DNA of 64,000 nt, from positions 84,314-148,313 of the IMG/VR virus record IMGVR_UViG_3300044631_002422; one strand, 5' to 3'. Positions 16,190 through 24,116 of the stretch are shown here, piece by piece (position 1 is the first letter of the stretch; each line of letters begins with the position of its first letter). Source of the DNA: a virus. Under the pieces are notes generated by a model. It was not told where the DNA came from and searched no databases. It saw only the letters and a list, made by a program, of their open reading frames with translations. Both the position numbers and the translations under genes were made by a program.

Positions 16190-16218
16190 TATGAGATTTA
16201 TTAACAGGAGTCATACTA

Positions 16219-17124
16219 ATGAGTATAAAAAAAGAAGATTGGCATATATGCAAAATGTGCAATAAAAAAATTAAAGATCTATCTAAAGAGCTTGGCGGCA
16301 GCGGTATATACAGCACAGAAGTATTTGCCAAACATTTAAATCAATTTCATAAAATTACTCCAGAAGATTACTTTGAAAAAATATCGAATAGACCAAAATG
16401 TTCATGTGGAATATGTGACTCAAATGTCGATTTAACTTGGAAAGGCAAAACCAATTTCAACTGGAGACAATATAAATGCGGAAGAAATGAAGGTGTTAAA
16501 AAATGGAGCGAAGAAGCAAAGAAAACTAGATCCGGTAAAAATAATCCAATGTATAATAAAATACCTTGGAATAAAGACAAAACCAAAGATAACTCAGAAT
16601 CTCTAAAAATTGTTTCTCAAAAAATGAGTGGACGAAGCGTGTCTGAAGAGATTAGGCAAAAACAATCAAAATCAGCTAAATCTCGTTTGAGTCATGGTCA
16701 TACAGGCTTTAAACATTCCGAAGAAAGTAAAGATAAAATGCGCCAATCGACTTTATCAATGATAAAGAATGGAAGATTTAAACACACAAAAACCAAACCG
16801 CATTTAGAATTTGCCAAGATATTGTCTGAATTAAATATTGCTTTTCAAGAAGAATATGTTATTAAATATTGGTCATTTGATTTTTTCTTGACTGATTTCC
16901 ATGTATTAATAGAGGTAGATGGAGATTATTTTCATTCAAATCCAAAGTTTTATAACAAACCAAAAACCAAAACTCAAAAAATAAACTCATACAGAGATCA
17001 AAAGAAAAATGATTTTTGCGAGTCTAATGGCTACGCTTTGATTAGAATATGGGAAGACGATGTTATCAACAACAAAGAGAAAATATTATGCAGCCTAAAA
17101 GAATTGTTCATGTTCGGACAATAG
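16219..17124 (+). CDS. Vsr-like homing endonuclease between the split-intein halves
   Basis: 301 residues. An N-terminal C2H2-like finger has Cys11, Cys14, His39 and His44. A CSCGICD segment follows at 61-67, then repeated nuclease-associated DNA-binding motifs of the NUMOD3 type (GKNNPMYNK, SEEIRQKQSKS, HSEESKDKMRQS). The C-terminal nuclease has SFDFFL (Asp221), IEVDGDYFH (Glu232, Asp234, His239) and RIWEDDV, fitting the Vsr-like EDxHD family. CAGGAG lies 8 bases before the ATG, and the gene overlaps the IntC start by 37 bp. In the 'fractured gene' arrangement known from marine metagenomes, such an enzyme cuts uninvaded alleles and spreads the split intein. It is free-standing and not fused to either half. 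Confidence 0.88.
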   Translation: MSIKKEDWHICKMCNKKIKDLSKELGGSGIYSTEVFAKHLNQFHKITPEDYFEKISNRPKCSCGICDSNVDLTWKGKTNFNWRQYKCGRNEGVKKWSEEAKKTRSGKNNPMYNKIPWNKDKTKDNSESLKIVSQKMSGRSVSEEIRQKQSKSAKSRLSHGHTGFKHSEESKDKMRQSTLSMIKNGRFKHTKTKPHLEFAKILSELNIAFQEEYVIKYWSFDFFLTDFHVLIEVDGDYFHSNPKFYNKPKTKTQKINSYRDQKKNDFCESNGYALIRIWEDDVINNKEKILCSLKELFMFGQ

Positions 17125-17201
17125 GAAATATTCCAACAATGGATATTGAAGTCAATAGCGATTCTCATATTTTTTATGGAGATGGTATCGTTACATCAAA
17201 T
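17088..17201 (+). mobile_element. Split intein C-fragment (IntC) in DnaE
   Basis: 38 codons. Block F reads TMDIEVNSDSHIFYGDG and block G reads GIVTSN, followed by Ser as the +1 nucleophile. The penultimate residue is Ser instead of the usual His. The terminal Asn is present for cyclisation. It pairs with the fragment at 15905-16186; the endonuclease gene lies between. Confidence 0.9.
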
Positions 17202-18227
17202 TCACATGCTATTTCATATGCAATCAATGCTTATTGGTCCGCTTATTGTAAAACCTACAAACGTAAGAAGTTTTATGAAAAATATCTCAATAGGTCAGAT
17301 AGAAAGCCTGATCCAGATATAGAGAAGAAACAATTAATAATGGATGCAAAGCGGTGCGAGATAGAAGTTTTACCGCCCAGATTACAACATTTACACAAGG
17401 ACTTTACTAGGCATCCTAGCAAAGATATTATTTACTATGGATTGTCACATGTTAAACATGTTGCTGAAAAGGAGTGTGACAAACTCATTGGTTTATCAGG
17501 TGTTGAAAAGTATAACTGGATGGATTGCTTGATCAATATCGTTCATGGTTTAAATATTAATAAAAGCGCCACCGTAGCGCTTATTTCTGTTGGTGCGTTT
17601 AATGGAATCAACAATACAACAAGTAGACAAAAGATGTTGTACGAGTTTGATAGCTGGAAGCATCTTACTGCCAAAGAACAAGAAGCAATTGCAAATGCCT
17701 ATAATTCAGGTTCGCAAAAACCAAAAGATTTAACGCAGGCAATAGAGTGGCTTATTACAAATACCAAGATTAACTCCAGAAGATTGCAATCGGTAGAAGA
17801 TATAAAAAATTCTCTAAAAAATCCTTTCTATGATATCGACGATAAACCAGAAACAATTGCCGCAGATGAAGAAAAATATATGAGTTGCTCCTTAACATGT
17901 AGTAAAGTTGATGGTTTAGACCTAAATACAGTGATAAATATGTGTCAAGATGTGTCTAGCCATTCTATAATAGGTAAGGTAACTCTTGCTGTAGAAATTG
18001 TGCGCATAAAGATTGTAAAGACTAAAAAGGGTAAAACTCCCGGTCAGGAAATGGCTTTTCTGACTGTCGAGGATGGAAGTGGATCTTTAGACTCAATAAC
18101 CATTTTCCCAGAAGCTTACGATAAATACAAAGACTTACTAGTGGAAAATAATACTGTTCTTTTGATTGGCGAGATATTTAAAAAAGATAAAGAAGCTATC
18201 ATCGTCAATCAAGTATCGCAAATTTGA
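17088..18227 (+). CDS. dnaE: C-terminal split intein fused to DNA polymerase III alpha, C-terminal part
   Basis: 379 residues from ATG 17088, chosen because the intein C-fragment starts at MQPKRIVHV and AAAGAGA lies upstream; an earlier in-frame ATG at 17049 would add unrelated residues. Residues 1-38 are IntC and residue 39 (Ser) is the +1 residue. The polymerase resumes with SHAISYAINAYWSAYCK. Later parts are the YYGLSHVKHVAEKE helix-hairpin-helix-like region and a C-terminal OB domain (residues about 290-379; AFLTVEDGSGSLDSITIFPEAY). The C-terminal tau/beta-binding domain of E. coli DnaE is absent or very short. Trans-splicing should join it to the 15371 product, giving a polypeptide of about 520 residues that pairs with the first piece. 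Confidence 0.92.
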   Translation: MQPKRIVHVRTIGNIPTMDIEVNSDSHIFYGDGIVTSNSHAISYAINAYWSAYCKTYKRKKFYEKYLNRSDRKPDPDIEKKQLIMDAKRCEIEVLPPRLQHLHKDFTRHPSKDIIYYGLSHVKHVAEKECDKLIGLSGVEKYNWMDCLINIVHGLNINKSATVALISVGAFNGINNTTSRQKMLYEFDSWKHLTAKEQEAIANAYNSGSQKPKDLTQAIEWLITNTKINSRRLQSVEDIKNSLKNPFYDIDDKPETIAADEEKYMSCSLTCSKVDGLDLNTVINMCQDVSSHSIIGKVTLAVEIVRIKIVKTKKGKTPGQEMAFLTVEDGSGSLDSITIFPEAYDKYKDLLVENNTVLLIGEIFKKDKEAIIVNQVSQI

Positions 18228-18237
18228 AAGGTAATAT

Positions 18238-18570
18238 GTGAATAAATGTCATTTTTTAGGAAAATTAACACGCGAACCAAATGTTAAAAAAGAAAACAAT
18301 GTTTCGGTAATTGATTTTGAATTAGAAATAGAAGAGTTTAGAAAAGATAACAATAAAGATAAAGTTAGGTCTGTAATATATTTGAATTTTGAAGCTTGGG
18401 ACACGGCGGCTGAAGCTATTGAAAAGTATGCTAAAAAGGGAAGCTTAATGGCAATAGAGTCAGTAGCAAGAAACTATTTTTATGAAGATCCGAATAATCC
18501 AGAAGCTGGCGAAATAATTGAAACGTATTTTCGAGTAACTAATTTTAAAATCCTTGGATTTGGAACATGA
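18238..18570 (+). CDS. ssb: Single-stranded DNA-binding protein
   Basis: 110 residues with an SSB-type OB fold: MNKCHFLGKLTREPNVK at the start, VSVIDFELEIEEF, then VIYLNFEAWDTAAEAIEKYAKKGSLMAIE. That is the usual strand order with conserved Trp/Phe stacking positions. It starts with GTG; GAAAGGT is upstream at a suitable distance and no ATG is in frame. The acidic C-terminal tail typical of bacterial SSB is missing, as in many short phage SSBs. It follows the last polymerase piece by 10 bases and should coat single-stranded DNA at the fork. Confidence 0.88.
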   Translation: MNKCHFLGKLTREPNVKKENNVSVIDFELEIEEFRKDNNKDKVRSVIYLNFEAWDTAAEAIEKYAKKGSLMAIESVARNYFYEDPNNPEAGEIIETYFRVTNFKILGFGT

Positions 18571-20201
18571 GAAAAAAAAGGATACTTTGGGTAAACGATG
18601 CGTCTTGGAAAGGAACTGGTTATGCCGTTTACTCCAATGAGGTATTGTCTAGGCTTAATAAGGTTGAAGATTTTGAAGTTGCTGAAATAGCTTGTTATGC
18701 AGACAAAAATGATCCAAAAATAAAAGAAGTTCCTTGGAAGGTTTACCCGAATAGACCCTTGGAAACGGACCCTTCGTTTGAAAGTTATGTAAAAAATCCA
18801 AGCTCAATTTTTGGCGAAAATTCTTTCAACGAAGTTCTTTTAGACTTCATGCCGGATATAGTTATGGATATACGAGACTGGTGGATGTTTGAATATCAGC
18901 AACGTTCGCCATTTCGTGACTTTTTTCATTGGGCTATAATGCCAGCCGTTGATGCTGCTCCTCAAAATCCTCAATGGTTGAATACCTATGCTTCCGCTGA
19001 TAGCGTTTTTGGGTATTGTGAATTCAGTAAAAAGACGTTGCAAAATCAATCGGACAAGATAAACTTTATAGATATAGCATCCCCAGCAGCCAATGCCGAA
19101 GATTTCAGACCAGTCGAGAATAAACAACTTCACAAAGATGCTATGGGACTAGATTCTGGTTCTATAATAGTAGGAACTGTGATGCGTAATCAACGCAGGA
19201 AACTTTATCCAGACCTATTTAAAGCGTTTAGAATGTTTCTTGACAAAACTAAAAACCCAAATGTCTTTCTTCTCTGCCATAAATATTATCCAGATATTGG
19301 CTGGGAAACTCCTGTACTACTTGATATGTTTGGCTTAAGCAATAGAGTGTTATTTTCATATAAGTGTCAAGAGTGCAAAGATATCAGTGTTGACTTCTTT
19401 AAAGATTCAGTAACTCATTGTACAAAATGTAAAAAATTTAGCAAAAGGCTGGTTGGCGTTGACAACCCTATGAACAATCAAGAGTTGAGCAAAGTATACA
19501 ATCTTTTTGATGTATATGTTCAGTATGCCAACAGCGAAGGATTTGGTATGCCGCAGTTAGAAGCTGCTTATTGCGGAGTTCCAGTAATGACTATTTATTA
19601 CTCTGCAATGAAGTCAGTGGCAGATAATATTGGAGCTATACCAATACATCCAATCCAATATTCAATGGAATGCGAAACTGGATGTTATCGAGCTATACCA
19701 AACAATCAGCAATTTGTAGAAAAGTTAGAAGATATATTGAACGCCGATTTCAGATCGTTTGGTTTAAAAACCGCCGAGTTGGCTAGGAATCATTATAGTT
19801 GGGATAAAACTGCTAAAGTGTGGATAGACTACTTTAAAACAGTTCCAATGAAGAATCATCTTGATACATGGAAGTCTCCGCCTAAAATATTCGAACCAAC
19901 AACAACGATACCAAATGATATTGTTGATTTAAAAGATCAAGTTAATTATATATTTAGATACGTTCTTTATAAACCAGAATGGATTGGTGGGTATTTTTGG
20001 TCAAAAGTATTGAAAGATATTACATTTGGATACCGCGTAAGAAATTCTGAAGATGATTATTACTTCAATGAATCACATATGCCAGCAGTTGATAAGTATG
20101 AAAAGTTTAATTTTGTTATGGCAGTAAACGAGCTAACAAATCTTAGAAACCAATGGAACGAATGGGAAAAATTAAGGAGTGAATACATTGCAAGACTTTA
20201 G
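18567..20201 (+). CDS. GT4-type glycosyltransferase with inserted zinc ribbon
   Basis: 544 residues, GT-B fold. The N-domain starts RILWVNDASWKGTGYAVYS. The C-domain has VGTVMRNQRRKLYPDLFKAF and the donor-binding EGFGMPQLEAAYCG (Glu324 and Glu332, an EX7E-type pair). Between two C-domain strands lies a zinc ribbon with Cys267, Cys270, Cys285 and Cys288 (YKCQEC...HCTKC). About 120 extra residues follow the GT domain. It starts the glycan island, overlapping ssb by ATGA. No signal peptide or membrane helix is present. The substrate is unknown. The zinc ribbon is unusual for GT4 enzymes and may contact another protein or nucleic acid. Confidence 0.82.
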   Translation: MRKKRILWVNDASWKGTGYAVYSNEVLSRLNKVEDFEVAEIACYADKNDPKIKEVPWKVYPNRPLETDPSFESYVKNPSSIFGENSFNEVLLDFMPDIVMDIRDWWMFEYQQRSPFRDFFHWAIMPAVDAAPQNPQWLNTYASADSVFGYCEFSKKTLQNQSDKINFIDIASPAANAEDFRPVENKQLHKDAMGLDSGSIIVGTVMRNQRRKLYPDLFKAFRMFLDKTKNPNVFLLCHKYYPDIGWETPVLLDMFGLSNRVLFSYKCQECKDISVDFFKDSVTHCTKCKKFSKRLVGVDNPMNNQELSKVYNLFDVYVQYANSEGFGMPQLEAAYCGVPVMTIYYSAMKSVADNIGAIPIHPIQYSMECETGCYRAIPNNQQFVEKLEDILNADFRSFGLKTAELARNHYSWDKTAKVWIDYFKTVPMKNHLDTWKSPPKIFEPTTTIPNDIVDLKDQVNYIFRYVLYKPEWIGGYFWSKVLKDITFGYRVRNSEDDYYFNESHMPAVDKYEKFNFVMAVNELTNLRNQWNEWEKLRSEYIARL

Positions 20202-20778
20202 TTGGATAATCGACCAAATAAATAAAGGCAGCATAAACCTAGATACGATTCGTATCGAGAGCAATCTAGCTGTAAGAGATGGTTTGTTTAAAGAAATATT
20301 GGACTCTTTTAATGAACAGCCAATCAAAGTTTTTCAAATTGGAGCAATAGAATCTCTAGAAAATAAATTCAGGATTGGCTCTGGTTGGAGCGACTTATTT
20401 TTTGGTGTTTATATTAAAAAATATGGCGGAACCCTTGTAGTTGTAGATATATGCTTGAACCATATAGCTAATTCAAGTTTTGTATCTAGCCAGATAGGTT
20501 ATGAAACAAATTTTATTTTTGGAGATGCAAATAATTTTATTTCTACTGGATATGACATATACTATCTCGATGGTGCTGACATATCTTATGCGGAAGATGC
20601 TTACGAGCAAACATTGTCACAATTCAAGAAAATTGAAGGTACAAATTCTGTTGTTCTTGTTGATGATGCTCCAAGCAAGGGCAAGGCTTTGCTCGATTAC
20701 CTAAAACAAAAAAACATACCATATACATACCATAATTTTGGTTCTGGAATGATCAAGATTGATATGAGGTCAAAATGA
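20188..20778 (+). CDS. Methyltransferase-fold-like protein
   Basis: 196 residues from TTG 20188 (GGAG 8 bases upstream; the GTG at 20179 overlaps the Shine-Dalgarno itself). The pattern resembles a class I SAM methyltransferase: IKVFQIGAIESL for motif I, TLVVVDICLNHI ending with an acidic residue for motif II, FIFGDANNFI for motif III, then IYYLDGADISY and SVVLVDDAPSKGKALLDYL. The glycine-rich loop is weak, so activity is uncertain. It lies between two GT4 genes and could modify a sugar or be a non-catalytic fold relative. It overlaps both neighbours. Confidence 0.55.
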   Translation: MQDFSWIIDQINKGSINLDTIRIESNLAVRDGLFKEILDSFNEQPIKVFQIGAIESLENKFRIGSGWSDLFFGVYIKKYGGTLVVVDICLNHIANSSFVSSQIGYETNFIFGDANNFISTGYDIYYLDGADISYAEDAYEQTLSQFKKIEGTNSVVLVDDAPSKGKALLDYLKQKNIPYTYHNFGSGMIKIDMRSK

Positions 20779-21854
20779 AAGTTCTTTATATTGGACACTA
20801 TAGAGATGGAACAGGATGGGGAAATGCAGCTATAAACAATATTTTAGCCTTGGATTCTGTTGGGGTTAAAGTTGTTCCGCGAGCCATTACATACGAGGCT
20901 CAAGATAGGTTATATCCAAATAGAATCCGAGAATTGGAAGATAACTCAGAGTCTGGTTGCGATATTGTGATTCAACACACGTTGCCAAATAACTACTGGT
21001 ATAATTCTAGTTATAGAAATATTGGCTGTATGACTGCCGAGTCTTCAAATTTTAAATCAACAGGATGGCAAAACTATTGCAATATAATGGACGATATTTG
21101 GGTTTCGAGTAAAGTGACAAAAGATATATGCAAACGAAGCGGAGTCAAAACACCAATAGATATTGTTCCTTATGCTATAGACTTAAGTAAATATGAAAAC
21201 CCATCTGGCGAACAAATAGAAGAACTAAAAAACAACTTTACTTTTGGTTTTGTTGGCGAGTTTATTGAGCGTAAAAACATAAAAGCTCTTATCCAAGCTT
21301 TTCATATGGAGTTTGATCCAAGAGAACCCGTTAACTTGTTGATCAAAACCTCAAAAAGAGATTTAAATGGAATTCAGGCTTATTTTAATCATATCAAACG
21401 AGGGTTAAAAATAAGACAAAATTACATAGAAGAAATAATCATAACTGGAATCATGCCAGAAAATGACTACATATCTGTTTTATCGCAAGTAGATTGTTTT
21501 GTTATGCCGAGCAGAGGAGAAGCTGGTTGTATTCCATCGCTTGAAGCTATGGCTCTAGGAATACCCGTTATTTGGACTCATGGCATAGGAATGGACCACG
21601 CAATTGGTACAGCGGTAAAATCCGATAACGTCCCTTGTTTTGGGGCAATAGAAACTCTTAATGACTTAGACACTGCGGAAGCTACATGGAAGGATATCGA
21701 TGTAATAGAATTGACAAATGCTATGAGAAAAATGTATGAAAACATAATTGTCAAAAATAACAAAGAAAACATGGCAAAACAATGCAAAAATCAAGCAGCG
21801 AGATATTCTCACAAAGAAATAGGAAAACTTATGCTGGAGGTTTTAAATAAATGA
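20775..21854 (+). CDS. GT4-family glycosyltransferase
   Basis: 359 residues, GT-B fold. The N-domain opens MKVLYIGHYRDGTGWGNAA. The C-domain starts TFGFVGEFIERKNIKALIQAF, a standard GT4 beta strand plus RK helix. SRGEAGCIPSLEAMALG carries the EX7E pair, followed by PVIWTHGIG. Length is typical of the family. There is no membrane segment. The start overlaps the previous stop (ATGA) and the end overlaps the next start the same way, so it is part of a coupled series. Likely role: transfer of a nucleotide-activated sugar in the pathway encoded by this island. Confidence 0.85.
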   Translation: MKVLYIGHYRDGTGWGNAAINNILALDSVGVKVVPRAITYEAQDRLYPNRIRELEDNSESGCDIVIQHTLPNNYWYNSSYRNIGCMTAESSNFKSTGWQNYCNIMDDIWVSSKVTKDICKRSGVKTPIDIVPYAIDLSKYENPSGEQIEELKNNFTFGFVGEFIERKNIKALIQAFHMEFDPREPVNLLIKTSKRDLNGIQAYFNHIKRGLKIRQNYIEEIIITGIMPENDYISVLSQVDCFVMPSRGEAGCIPSLEAMALGIPVIWTHGIGMDHAIGTAVKSDNVPCFGAIETLNDLDTAEATWKDIDVIELTNAMRKMYENIIVKNNKENMAKQCKNQAARYSHKEIGKLMLEVLNK

Positions 21855-22879
21855 CCGCTAGAGCCAATGTCAGAGCAGTTCGTTCATTTATGGGGAAGAA
21901 TAAACCAAAAGACAAGTTGAATATTTTGACTTTTCCAACCCATGAACGCTATGAAGAAAATCTTTGTAGAACCGGGCATAATTTTTACGCATTCAACTAT
22001 GGGAAAACTTGGAATACAACGTATGCTCCAGTTCCTGAAAACTATCATATAATCAATAGTCTTCCTAATTGGCTTGATATTGATTTAGTTTTGAGTCACA
22101 CATCATGCGAACGACTCCAAGTAGCACATGATTTACTTTCCGAAACTTTAGGAATATCGGACGGTGTATCAGTTCCAATACTGAGGCATTGTCACATTCT
22201 TCCGACTGCTGGACTTGAGAATCAAGTAGAAAATTACAAAAACATAAAAGTATTTCGCGACTCATTTATTTCAAAGTATAGCATGAATGCTTGGGGATAT
22301 ACAGACGATGAAGCTTTTGTTGTAAATCATGGAATTGATACAGATTTTTGGAAACCGGACAATTCGATAAAACGCGACAATGTTTTATTGTCAGTAGTAA
22401 ACGATTGGCCAAACCGTGATTGGTGTTGCGGGTTTAACTTGTGGAGACGTACAGTTAAACTAGGAACTGAAAACCAATTACCAGTTAGTGTCTTTGGAGA
22501 TAGTCCGGGATTATCAATTGCAGCAAAAGATAAACAGCATTTACGACAAATATATCAAAATTCAAGTATCTTTTATAACACATCGCTGTTTTCACCAATT
22601 CCAACTGTGTTAATGGAAGCAATGGCTTGTGGCTGTGCAATTATTTCAACAAATAATTGTATGATACCAGAAGTTATAGAGCATGGCTACAATGGTCTTT
22701 TATCAAACGATCCAGACGAGCTAACTTCATATTGCGAATTGTTGTTAAATAAACCAGAGTTCGCAAGAAGGCTTGGAAATAACGCTATGTTGACAATACT
22801 AGAAAAGTATAATATGCAAAATTTTATCGATAATTGGAACACATTACTTTACAATACAGTTGGAGATTTTAGATGTTGA
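21851..22879 (+). CDS. GT4-family glycosyltransferase
   Basis: 342 residues. The C-domain matches GT4: NVLLSVVNDWPNRDWCCGF, then PVSVFGDSPGL and SPIPTVLMEAMACGCAIISTNNC, then a typical CgeB/GT4 ending (RRLGNNAMLTILEKYNMQNFIDNW). The N-domain is short and starts after a basic 20-residue leader; the first clear strand is LNILTFPTHERYEENL. That opening is similar to CgeB-like enzymes. GGAGGT precedes the ATG, which overlaps the previous stop. It is the second of two consecutive GT4 genes, suggesting sequential sugar additions. Confidence 0.8.
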   Translation: MTARANVRAVRSFMGKNKPKDKLNILTFPTHERYEENLCRTGHNFYAFNYGKTWNTTYAPVPENYHIINSLPNWLDIDLVLSHTSCERLQVAHDLLSETLGISDGVSVPILRHCHILPTAGLENQVENYKNIKVFRDSFISKYSMNAWGYTDDEAFVVNHGIDTDFWKPDNSIKRDNVLLSVVNDWPNRDWCCGFNLWRRTVKLGTENQLPVSVFGDSPGLSIAAKDKQHLRQIYQNSSIFYNTSLFSPIPTVLMEAMACGCAIISTNNCMIPEVIEHGYNGLLSNDPDELTSYCELLLNKPEFARRLGNNAMLTILEKYNMQNFIDNWNTLLYNTVGDFRC

Positions 22880-23319
22880 TATACCTAACAGGAAGAGATT
22901 TGGTCTTATCAGTGCCAGAAGCTTACTCAAAGCATAACATATATCGTGACGCTGCTTCGTTATCGCGGAACGTGCTTCAAAATGAAGCTACTGAAATTAT
23001 TTGTCAAGATTTTCTTTGCTGCTTCAACTGGAAAGACCTTCCAAAAATAATCGATTTAATCTTAAGTAAAATGAGAAAAGGTTGCAAGTTGACTATAATA
23101 GAAAAAGACTTGAGATTAATTTCTAGACAAGTTTACAAAGATTTATACAATACAGAACTTTTAAACAAAAAAGTGTTCGAATTTGGCCAAATAGTCAAGT
23201 CTTTGTTTTCTTTAGAAGATATAATTGGACATATAACTGATACCGATCAATATATTGTAACATCTAAGGGCTTCATAGATGCAACAAGTTTTAGCCTAAT
23301 AGTGGAGAGAGTTAGATGA
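22873..23319 (+). CDS. Methyltransferase-like remnant or small partner protein
   Basis: 148 residues. The segment ICQDFLCCFNWKDLPKIIDLILSKMRKGCKLTIIEKDLRLISRQVY resembles the C-terminal half of class I SAM methyltransferases, where a core strand is followed by a helix and a GxxLxI strand. The N-terminal SAM-binding glycine loop is absent. It could be a degenerate enzyme or a partner of a neighbouring one. Both ends overlap neighbours by a few bases. The function is not assigned. Confidence 0.5.
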   Translation: MLIYLTGRDLVLSVPEAYSKHNIYRDAASLSRNVLQNEATEIICQDFLCCFNWKDLPKIIDLILSKMRKGCKLTIIEKDLRLISRQVYKDLYNTELLNKKVFEFGQIVKSLFSLEDIIGHITDTDQYIVTSKGFIDATSFSLIVERVR

Positions 23320-24116
23320 AAATAGTTACGCATTGCGAAGATTGTATATTCGCTAAATTAAATAAAGAAAATAAACAAGAATCGTGTTCACTTGATAGGC
23401 CGAATAAACTTGGTATTGAAAAGTTAGAGGGTGATTATTTCGAGTTGCGGAGGTATTGCAATGCGTTTCGTCCACTGGAGTGGGTTCAACAATTAGAGTT
23501 TGAAGAGTCATTAAATCCAGAAAATGCAGTTCTACAGGAAGTATATCCAAGAATTGGTTTTTTTGTAAAGCTAAATACAAATGAACCAAACGCAATAGAT
23601 GCTTTGGATCTAACTATAAATTCTATCACTAAAATTCATGGTAAACAGGCATCGTATGTCGTTGTAATTAATGATAAAGTTGAATACAATGAAGAAATAT
23701 GGGGACTCTTTATCAAGTACTTTGGCGAACAATCACCGGTAACAAAATACCATATTGTACAAATTGAAGAAAAGCCAAATAAAATAATTCAAATAATTGA
23801 CGAAGCTTTCGGCAAGGCGGAAAATAGTTGGATAATGTGTACATCGAGCGGACTTAGAGTTAAGCCGGAAACGCTTGATAGGCTTCATGAAATTCTTAAC
23901 ATAGAAATGAAGCAAATCACAATGATAGAACCAATTGATGATTTTAACGGACTTATGTTTCCGGCTTATTTATTCAAGTTCTTGAATGGAAATAAAACAA
24001 AAGTTTTCAGTGATGAAATAGCTGACAGTAATGAATTCATTGAAAAAGTAAGAAACGCAGAAGAGCGTGGACAAACAAAAACCATATTTAACTGGAGAGA
24101 GTTTTATGGGAAATAA
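23316..24116 (+). CDS. Cysteine-cluster protein with GT-A-like region
   Basis: 266 residues. The first 50 contain CEDC (7-10), Cys24 and Cys48, which could bind zinc or an iron-sulfur cluster. Residues about 78-210 look GT-A-like: RIGFFVKLNTNEPNAIDALDLTINSI, SYVVVINDK, then ENSWIMCTSSGLRVKPETL. That is the usual place of the DxD motif, which is not conserved here. It may therefore be an inactive or diverged glycosyltransferase relative. It overlaps the next gene by 11 bp. The assignment is tentative. Confidence 0.5.
   Translation: MKIVTHCEDCIFAKLNKENKQESCSLDRPNKLGIEKLEGDYFELRRYCNAFRPLEWVQQLEFEESLNPENAVLQEVYPRIGFFVKLNTNEPNAIDALDLTINSITKIHGKQASYVVVINDKVEYNEEIWGLFIKYFGEQSPVTKYHIVQIEEKPNKIIQIIDEAFGKAENSWIMCTSSGLRVKPETLDRLHEILNIEMKQITMIEPIDDFNGLMFPAYLFKFLNGNKTKVFSDEIADSNEFIEKVRNAEERGQTKTIFNWREFYGK

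Noticed and set aside
18840-19133. A 97-codon minus-strand frame opposite the zinc-ribbon glycosyltransferase
   Set aside because: It overlaps a strong GT4 coding frame and has no start signal or homology by eye.
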